Below are positions 9,679 to 16,529 of a DNA stretch of 16,529 nucleotides, piece by piece (positions within the stretch are counted from its first letter, which is position 1; every line of letters begins with the position of its first letter). The stretch comes from Rodentolepis nana. Its lineage: Eukaryota; Platyhelminthes; Cestoda; Cyclophyllidea; Hymenolepididae. The notes beneath the pieces are model-generated. The model ran no database searches, was not told where the DNA came from, and worked only from the letters and a program-made list of their open reading frames with translations. The position numbers and the translations under genes were made by a program. The DNA lies in NCBI GenBank assembly GCA_900617975.1, contig UZAE01000948.1, positions 1 to 16,529 of the forward strand. The letters are read 5' to 3'.

Positions 9679-11771
9679 ATTCCCTCCTTGATTGTATTTG
9701 CTTAATTCCAGTGATTTATTAGTAATGTTAGAATTAGTATTGTCAATTGATCAGTAGGCGAATGAATTGAAATATAATAGCATACAAGAAACAATGAATG
9801 GAGTTATTAGAAGAAATGAATATAAGTGACAATTCACGCAGGGATAGAGCAACGATCATTGCTAAGGGATTCTATAGGACGAGCGTAGAAGTGAAACCAA
9901 TGCGATACCTAGGTAATCCTAGTGACCAATATTAGTAAACTTTCGCGTACATCATGAGTAGTCAGTGAAATCTCTCAACCAAAGATTGAAACCTCAGTTT
10001 TATTTCAGTTATTTTTTAATTTGCGGGATGAAAGTGGATGCTACCTTTTAGATTCCGGTACAACTAAATGGAGAAGTGTGTATGTCTTTTCATAGCTAGT
10101 GATGGCTTTGATTTCAACAACCCGTTCAGACCCTGGGCTCGGAGAAAGAATGCGGAAAATTTAATACAGGTTTGGGTAGGGAGATGAGTGCAAAGATTTT
10201 ATTGTAAACACACGGACCAAGTTCCAGATGGGTACAATTAACTTGACCGTTGATGATCAACGGTACCTTGAGCACTGTTATACTCCCACCAGTTCCAACA
10301 TTAGTGAAACACCTTACGGCATATTTTCTGCACTAAGCGTTGGCGCGTTTTATCAATCAAACCCAGAAAATTATTAAGGGACCCTATTCTTGAAAGTGAA
10401 ATCTAGTCCAAACGGTGAGCAAATGTCTCCGAAGACTTTCAAGCGCTTAGACCAGAGCGGAGAAGTTTGATTGGCAGACGTAAAATAACGCTAAGAAAAC
10501 TGATCTCCGAATACTAGACTAAGACTCCGATTCTTGAAATTAACAACTCCATAGGCGTAGAGCATCACCTACCAATATGCTAGCAAATTCTAATCGAAGA
10601 TTAATCATTTGCAAACCTCAAAGTAAAAGTACTCAGAGGCCAATCATAGTGCAAGAGAATAGAAAGCTCAAACAATCGCTTATGCTATGTGTAGTATCAA
10701 CTAATTTTGAACTCGAGGCCTATAATGAAACAAGCAAATTTTATGCTACACTAAAGGACTTAATTTCGAGAACCCGAAAAGCACAAACCTTTAAACTAAT
10801 TGATTAATCCTAACTATTCCGTTAACGGCCCAAAAAAACTACAAATCTGCTCTCCTCTTACTCAATCATAACTAACCAATTGCACATACATGTTTAGACC
10901 AAGACAATTACGATTATGCAAGCCAACCCACTTGGTACCTAAAATCCCTTCCACTTTTACCCAATCACTCAATACGTGCACGGCCCATAACCCCTAATCA
11001 ACTCATTCGAAAGGAGTACCATTAAGTTCTTTACTCATGCAGAGAATTATACCTGTATCGATCTCATAAATCAATACTACATTTTCAACTGCAAGCCTGC
11101 CCTCGATGATGTAGATGTCAGACACCAAAACAAAGCCACCAAATTACTCCTGCTGAGTGGAACCAACTACGCCAGAGGTATAAATCATGTCACAATTTAT
11201 GAAAACCACCCACAAAATTATACCGATTAAATTCAAACGTAATAAGGACAGCAGATTTTTCAAAAATCGATATGAACCAAACACGAAGCAAAAGGCGTTA
11301 TTAATGCTCCAAAAATGTTCAATACATCAATAGGCCTCGAATGCCACTTGGGATCACTTCAACACATGACTGAAGTGAGACAGGCTTGAGTGCCGAAAAA
11401 AGCATATTTCCAAAAATAACTCGGGCAAAATAGGTAAAAAAAGAAAATGTAACAAAATTAAGAAAACAAAATACAGGTAAGAAGAAAATGGAAATCTAGG
11501 ACAAATGTAATCAAATTCAGTCACCGATAACCATACACAAGCGACACCAGAGATTAAAATGATATAAAACGCAAAAAGCATGACAACCAAAAAAGTATAA
11601 ACTAAGTAAAACAAATTACAACAAGTAAAGAATACAAACAGACCCACAGTTCAAAGTAAACATGAATGTGAAACCAAAAACCAAGAATAAGTCACAAAAC
11701 TAAAAATCAAAACCCACAAAAACGGATCACCAAAAAGAGTCATATATCCATATACAAATTTATATTTTAAG
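9679..11771. other. intergenic region between convergent GSS and RPL3
   Basis: About 2.1 kb holding the 3' ends of both transcripts. No canonical AATAAA follows the GSS stop; AATATA at 9771-9776 is a possible variant signal. From about 10.5 kb rightward the + strand is rich in A and C and poor in T and G. In 11581-11640, for example, I count 37 A, 9 T, 9 C and 5 G. Open frames here, such as 10577-10807, are probably by-products of that bias. No gene recognised. Confidence 0.7.
10246..10264. repeat. perfect 9-bp inverted repeat
   Basis: ACCGTTGATGATCAACGGT: two 9-bp arms around one central base. It could form a short hairpin or bind a dimeric protein. No function can be assigned. Confidence 0.7.
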
Positions 11772-12166
11772 TTATGCCGAAACTTTTGGACGTTCCAAAT
11801 CTTTCTTAAGTGGACCCAAGAAAGCCTTCTTCTCAGCACGAGTCTGGAAGCGCCCATGACCGAACTTGGAGGAAGTATCGATGAATTTAAGGACAACCTT
11901 CTCTTGGGCTCTACGGCTAGTCTGTTCGAGCAGACTCTTGCGCAGAGTGATAACACGCTTGCGAGGACCCATGCAACAGCCCTTAATCATGATGTAATCA
12001 TTCTTCACCTCTCCATAGTGCGGAAATCCACCCATTGGGGTAATGTTTTTGGCAGTCAGATCGTACTCAGTTGAGGCGTTGCCCTTCGGTTTGATCAAGG
12101 CAGCAAGCTCCTTGTTCTCCTCCTTGGCGGCTTCCATCTTTGCAGCCTCAATCTGAGCCTGGACAC
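11772..12166 (-). CDS. RPL3: RPL3 exon 4, with stop codon
   Basis: Residues 290 (split) to 420, stop TAA at 11774-11772. Starts with the lineage-specific segment [20 protein letters not shown] and then rejoins the family at NASTEYDL. Ends [14 protein letters not shown]. No AATAAA is seen on the - strand in the roughly 350 nt past the stop. Confidence 0.96.
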
Positions 12167-13190
12167 CTACACATACAAACACCATTAATTAGTTCATCTC
12201 GCTAATGAGTGAGCTTACCGAGACCGATGCGATAGATCTTCTTATTCATCTCGGTGCGGTGGAAGTAACCCTTTTGACCAGCACGGGCTACACTGCGACC
12301 AACACGGGCTGGATGCCAAGCACCGATACATGCAACCTTTCGCAGACCCTTGTGAGTCTTGCGAGGCAGCTTCTTCGTGTGCCAACGAGAGGTAACACCC
12401 TTGAATCCCTTACCCTTGGTCACACCAATCACATCGATCATCTCGTCCTGAGCAAACACATTTGCAACTGGAACTTGCTTCTCAAGGTGCTCACGAGCCC
12501 AATCAACCTTCTGGGCAACTGTACCCCCGTTCACCTGAATCTCCATGATATGCGCCTTCTTTTGACGGTGCTTCATTAAACGCATCTAGCAAACGAATTA
12601 AGTCATTAAAATTTAAAGCATACTTGAGTATGAGCGATGACACGGATGACTGCGCAATATTTCTTCATCTTTTTCAAGTCGGCATTAATTGATGCCAGAC
12701 CAGCTTCATCAGCCCACTTCTTGGAAGCCTTAGTGAAGGCCTTTCGCTTCGACTTGCAGAAGTCTTTGTAGAAGCGGCGACGGCACTCCTCACTTAAATG
12801 CTCAGCCCAAACCGTCTTGAAGGTGCGGAGACCGTGAGCGGTATGGATATATCCAACAATACCGACAATAACCATTGGTGGACATTCGAGGACGGTAACA
12901 GGCTCAACAACCTCCTTCTTATGCACCTTTGAACCGGGACGGTCGACATCACGGAGAACGTGAGTCATACCGGCCTTGAAGCCCATGAAGGCAGTTAAAT
13001 GAGGGGGTTTGGATCGTCTATCTTTAGGAAAGGCCTTGCATTTACCGCGAATCCGACGACTGCGTTTCTTGGGAGTAAATCCCAAAGAGCCGTGACGAGG
13101 AGCTGAAAATTTTCTATGGCTCTACATATTAAGAAAGGTTAATAACTTCATAAAAATACAGTTAAATCAGAAGCATTAAAGGCATACCAT
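11772..13190 (-). CDS. RPL3: 60S ribosomal protein L3 (uL3), complete gene in 4 exons
   Basis: Large-subunit core protein that contacts 28S rRNA and extends a finger toward the peptidyl transferase centre. Exons on the - strand: 13190-13188, 13121-12624, 12585-12219, 12166-11772. Introns are 66, 38 and 52 bp, all GT-AG. The product is 420 residues against 403 in human. It starts [15 protein letters not shown] after the Met; the core has [47 protein letters not shown] and [11 protein letters not shown], and the end has [18 protein letters not shown]. His245, the residue methylated in yeast and human uL3, and Trp257 of the finger fall at exactly the human positions. The extra length is a helical insert at about 291-318. 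Introns are too short to host snoRNAs. Confidence 0.98.
12219..12585 (-). CDS. RPL3: RPL3 exon 3
   Basis: Residues 168-289 plus one base. Begins [12 protein letters not shown], following the conserved HTQ of exon 2. Contains the most conserved part of uL3, [16 protein letters not shown] and [19 protein letters not shown], and ends IYRIGLG at donor gtaagc (12218). Confidence 0.97.
12624..13121 (-). CDS. RPL3: RPL3 exon 2
   Basis: 166 codons, residues 2-167, from [11 protein letters not shown] to VIRVIAHTQ. Acceptor atatgtag, donor gtatgc at 12623. The next intron is only 38 bp (12623-12586). Confidence 0.97.
13188..13190 (-). CDS. RPL3: RPL3 exon 1, coding part is the ATG only
   Basis: The - strand reads caggac ATG gtatgcc, so the donor follows the start codon directly. 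Removing the 66-bp intron 13187-13122 joins ATG to AGC CAT AGA, giving the expected MSHRK start. No in-frame ATG precedes SHRK in exon 2, since the acceptor region reads TAG. Confidence 0.9.
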
Positions 13191-13260
13191 GTCCTGAATC
13201 AAAGTAACCGGCTTAGTGATCCAGTTGACACAAATAAAGTTTGAAACTTTTGAAGTCTTA

Positions 13261-13266
13261 TTTATA
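13261..13266 (-). promoter_or_regulatory. TATA-like box upstream of RPL3
   Basis: The - strand reads gttTATAAAtaag about 70 nt before the ATG. At the usual spacing, transcription would start near 13235 and give a leader of about 45 nt. Such matches are common in AT-rich DNA, so this is a candidate only. Confidence 0.4.
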
Positions 13267-13269
13267 ACA

Positions 13270-15154
13270 GGTTTTAGAACACGAATTTTAAATTGTTTAA
13301 ATAATTTTAAAAAATGTATTTATTTGGTTGCCTTTTGGTCTGCATTATACTCTTGCAACTTATAATAGTTATTTGATTAACACGTAGTATATCAATAAGC
13401 AGGATTGTCTAAATAATCAATAAATTTATGAAATTATCTTATGATCTCAATTTCAGTCTTTTCTTAATAATCCAGTCACCATCTACTTAAAATTTTAGTT
13501 TGAAATTTATTCAAGTTTTTTATTATTATTACTCTCATTCAATCATTTTCCATTATAAAACTGCCCTTCAAAATTTGTGACAGTTTTCTATTTTTACAAA
13601 TAAAATGCATGAATTATTCAAAATTACAATCGATTTGATGATGCATATTGATCAATCTATGTTCTATTTTCTTTCATTCGAATTTAATGGGAGAAATAAA
13701 AATAGAACTCTTTCCTAAGAACATAAATAGAACATTCTTTATACTTAGAATTTGATTTAGATCATCTTGAATGTCCATCCAGAAGAACTTAAATTAATTT
13801 TGTCTGTTTTTTCTTTGAAAAATAAAAATATTACTTTAACAAGCAATTTAAAACATATTTCGTAACAAATGACATCTTAAATTGTCCTAATGTATACCAT
13901 GCTTATTTTTATGTCCTCTTTAAAATTCATGTTTTTATTCTGCTGCTAAATGCCAATTAATTATTTCTAATTTTTATATCTATTTTAAAATAATGCTCAA
14001 TGTTCCTTTCCTTTGAAAATTGTGTTTATGTGAGAAAACATGATCACGCAGATTAGGGCTATCTGAAAGCACAAAAGTGGTCAGACGCACGTTTGTAAGG
14101 TAGCCGGAAAAAATATAAATGTTCAAAACTCATTTTTAACAATTATGATTTGATTATTGAAACGTCATTTGATTTAGATAATGGGGATGCTTCAACCTGG
14201 AATTGTCTAAAGAAACAGAATTTTCAAAAGCTGGGATTTAACAACTGGAGAGCCTCGAAATATTCACAAATCCAAGAAATTAAAAAAATCTAAATTACGC
14301 TTAAATAATGGGTTTCAATGGTAGAATTTTGCCTGTTTTAATAGGTATGACAATTATTTCCCCTTATGACTAGATTTTCCTTTGGTAGTTATTGTTTTCT
14401 ACCTGGTCAATGATCACTAATCGTCAGGTGCTGTTTGGCAACTGCTCTCTATATTAAATATAGTTTTTCTAACGTTGGCAAGCTATAACCACATTGTCTA
14501 GGTTATTTCATTAGTCATAAATATGCCTAATCAAACCGCAATAATAAGAGTATACATAACGATATATTAGTTCGTACGTATTTAATAAACACAACTGGCT
14601 TAATAAAGAATAAATTAATAGTAAATATCTAGTTGGAGTTGAAAAAAGACACATAGGGAACATTAAACAGAATTATTATAATGCAAGTAAACATAGTTAT
14701 TATACTGGATGCGACCTCATTAAGACGATAATAATTCCTTGAACTTAAGCTGTTTTCATTTAGCTTTCATGAGTTGTTTCTAATTTGATGGACATTCTTA
14801 ATTTTATTCGCTCACAGAGAATTAAATTGCGCTGAATAAACAGCGGTGATCTACGCAAAAATAAGGTTTCGATATTTTGGACTATCATCAAATTTCTCAA
14901 AACGTCTAGACATATTCTTAGCTCGTTTAAGTAGTTAGTTTTTCCCTTTAAAGATATATATAATTTCTGTAAAACATTATTTTTCCCATTGTTCACCATA
15001 ATTCCATCATCATTTAGCAAATAAAATTAGGTTTCGGATATTCTGATAGGACTTCTGCTGATATATCTGCTATCTCTAGTGTTATTAAAACGAATATTAG
15101 AATGATATAACAAAGAAGGCATTTAGAAATCATAATCAATTACAACTCACCAAA
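13270..15154. other. very AT-rich intergenic region, no gene seen
   Basis: About 1.9 kb upstream of RPL3. Long A and T runs and frequent stops in all frames. The antisense open frame at 14760-15020 (86 codons, Asn, Leu and Lys rich) resembles no family I know. No RNA gene recognised. Confidence 0.6.
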
Positions 15155-15477
15155 TTTTTTAAATTTATTTATATCAAATGGCAGGCGTTTTGATAGTTAT
15201 CATTAGCCTTGGAGCTGACTTCGGGGCTTCACAGAGAGGAGGAGGAGGAACATTGAAGTGACAAAAAGGTCGAGATGGGAGACAGAGTAATGATTCACAG
15301 AGGTAAAAGAGGCAGACAGACACGAAGGCATAAAAAAGCTAAGATGAGTACTGTGAAAGGGGTTGAATATGACAAAGAGTCGGGCCATTGTAGTTTGAAG
15401 TCAGATAGACTTTTTTTGCCGTATGAGTATACGTTGCCCAGGTTGCACCATGTGGAGGTAAGTCTACTGCGCACCCC
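15155..15477 (-). mobile_element. SINE-like interspersed element, copy D
   Basis: About 323 bp, full length. A perfect 10-bp direct repeat, actcaccaaa, flanks it at 15145-15154 and 15478-15487. On the - strand it runs from GGGGTGCGCAGTAGACTTAC to an AT-rich tail (15155-15176). It groups with copy B by attcacaga, the gacagacagacac tract and aaggcat. The - strand holds TGGTGCAACCTGG, which loosely fits a Pol III A box, and CTTCAAACT about 48 nt on, a poor B box; a T6 run further along would stop Pol III, so this is weak. It carries a GAG/GTAAGT donor-like site on the + strand at 15458. Confidence 0.82.
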
Positions 15478-15487
15478 ACTCACCAAA

Positions 15488-16114
15488 ATATACATAGAAG
15501 AAAGTCATCAGTTTAGGGTTTTTTTAAATATCCTATAAGTTGAAGTTCATTGTTACTACATATTATTTATACACAGTATTCAAAGTTCAAAATATTATTT
15601 TAATTAGGCAAAAGCACAAAAAATATCTAAATTCCATTAGACTCTCCAGGGGTTCATTAAATGTTCAGTTATTTATGATTCCAGTAAATTCGAAAACGGG
15701 CCCCATATATATTTTTAAAATTTAAAACATGAATTGCGAAAAAAATTATTAAAAATGTTTGCAAACAACGTCACATTTTTCATATGACATACAGTGTCAA
15801 GTAAAATCCTTTTCTAGAATGTGTTAAAATGCTGAATTTATTCACATTTACGAAAAATCTTAATATAAGAACTATATTAAACAAATATTTCAAATAAGAA
15901 GATGAAAAATGATGCATATAATTTAGTACAGCCGGTATTGCGTTAATAAATCATGTCAAGAAATTCTAGTTGAACAACGCCTTTTAAACTTTGTAATCAG
16001 AAATTATTTTTTTTCCTCAAAAGTGTCTTATAATCGAGAGGGCATTAAAAGTGACTTTTAAAACTTCTTTGAAAATGAACATCTCAGGGAAATTAAACGG
16101 AAGAATATGATTCA
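15488..16114. other. AT-rich spacer between copies D and E
   Basis: About 630 bp with no recognisable gene. The short open frame at 15540-15725 is not protein-like. A 12-bp palindrome, TGTTTGCAAACA, sits at 15756-15767 and may be chance. Confidence 0.6.
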
Positions 16115-16127
16115 GCTTCCACAATAT

Positions 16128-16453
16128 TTATTTATTTATATCAAATGGAAGGCGTTTTGATATTTATCATTAGACCTTTAGTTGACTTTGGGCTTCACAG
16201 AGGGGAAGAGGAACATCAGAGTGAAAATAGTCGAGAGGGGGGGGGGGACAGAAGAGTGTTTCAAAAATGTAAAAGAGACAGACACAAAGGTAGAGAAAAG
16301 GTGAGATAAGTACTGTGAAAGTAGTCGATTATGACATGCAGTGAGGTGATGGTAGCTTGAAGAGAGAAGTCTGCTGCCAGTTAATAGACTTTTTTGCCGT
16401 GTGAGTTTACGTTGCCCAGGGTGCACCACGAGGAGGTAAGTTTATCGCACATC
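16128..16453 (-). mobile_element. SINE-like interspersed element, copy E
   Basis: About 326 bp. A perfect 13-bp direct repeat, gcttccacaatat, flanks it at 16115-16127 and 16454-16466. The tail end shows tttatttatttatatc, one tetranucleotide longer than D, fitting a variable (ATAA)n tail on the - strand. The head end reads tatcgcacatc and lacks the last few C of A and D. It groups with copy A. An 11-base G run (16237-16247) lies inside. A GAG/GTAAGT site is present on the + strand at 16436. Confidence 0.82.
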
Positions 16454-16529
16454 GCTTCCACAATATAATAGTTGGAAAACGTTAAATATCTTTATGCGTA
16501 AATGCTTACGCCTTTGAAATGCTCTCTGA

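Noticed and set aside
10577..10807. Plus-strand open frame of 76 codons
   Set aside because: Falls in the T-poor skewed region where stop codons are rarer; no recognisable domain.
11354..11647. Minus-strand open frame of 97 codons, very rich in Phe, Leu and Tyr
   Set aside because: The hydrophobic translation is what a T-rich strand gives by chance; it lies just downstream of RPL3.
11856..12579. Plus-strand open frames at 11856-12074 and 12205-12579
   Set aside because: They lie opposite RPL3 exons 3 and 4 and are shadows of that well-supported gene.
15203..15495. Antisense open frames in copies D and E (15203-15388, 15295-15495, 16178-16429)
   Set aside because: Low-complexity Ser, Leu and Phe rich translations that differ in frame between copies; no family resemblance.
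15496..15530. ctgatga on the minus strand as a hammerhead ribozyme core
   Set aside because: No GAAA core strand or closing stems follow at the needed spacing.

Overview
This is eukaryotic nuclear DNA, AT-rich outside the exons. It carries two multi-exon, intron-containing protein genes and several copies of one short interspersed repeat. Tiny GT-AG introns (35, 38, 43, 52, 66, 70 and 89 bp) sit beside introns of 0.5 to 2.5 kb. That mix, and the repeat content, suggest a parasitic flatworm, most likely a tapeworm or related neodermatan. This placement is inference from gene architecture, not from a marker sequence.

Layout. 1-420: a short interspersed element (copy A) flanked by a perfect 13-bp target-site duplication. 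421-3607: AT-rich intergenic DNA with an (AAT)11 microsatellite. 3613-9678, + strand: a complete eukaryotic glutathione synthetase gene in eight exons encoding 495 residues. Its fifth intron holds copy B, a partly dimeric version of the same element with an 11-bp target-site duplication. 9679-11771: intergenic DNA between two convergent genes; its right part has a strong A-over-T and C-over-G bias on the + strand. 11772-13190, - strand: a complete ribosomal protein L3 gene (uL3) in four exons encoding 420 residues, with the first intron directly after the ATG. 13191-15154: the L3 promoter region with a TATA-like box, then very AT-rich DNA with no recognisable gene. 15155-15477 and 16128-16453: copies D and E of the element, with 10-bp and 13-bp target-site duplications.

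The two genes are housekeeping genes with unrelated jobs. Glutathione synthetase makes glutathione from gamma-glutamylcysteine and glycine in the cytosol. uL3 is a core protein of the large ribosomal subunit that reaches the peptidyl transferase centre. Nothing suggests a shared operon or pathway.

The most noteworthy signals are: the SINE-like family, with clean target-site duplications on all four insertions and a near-perfect splice donor in each; a serine in the third position of the ATP-binding glycine triad of glutathione synthetase; a roughly 17-residue helical insertion in uL3 beginning at an exon boundary; and the strand bias running about 1.2 kb past the L3 stop codon. I found no clearly novel multi-gene system.
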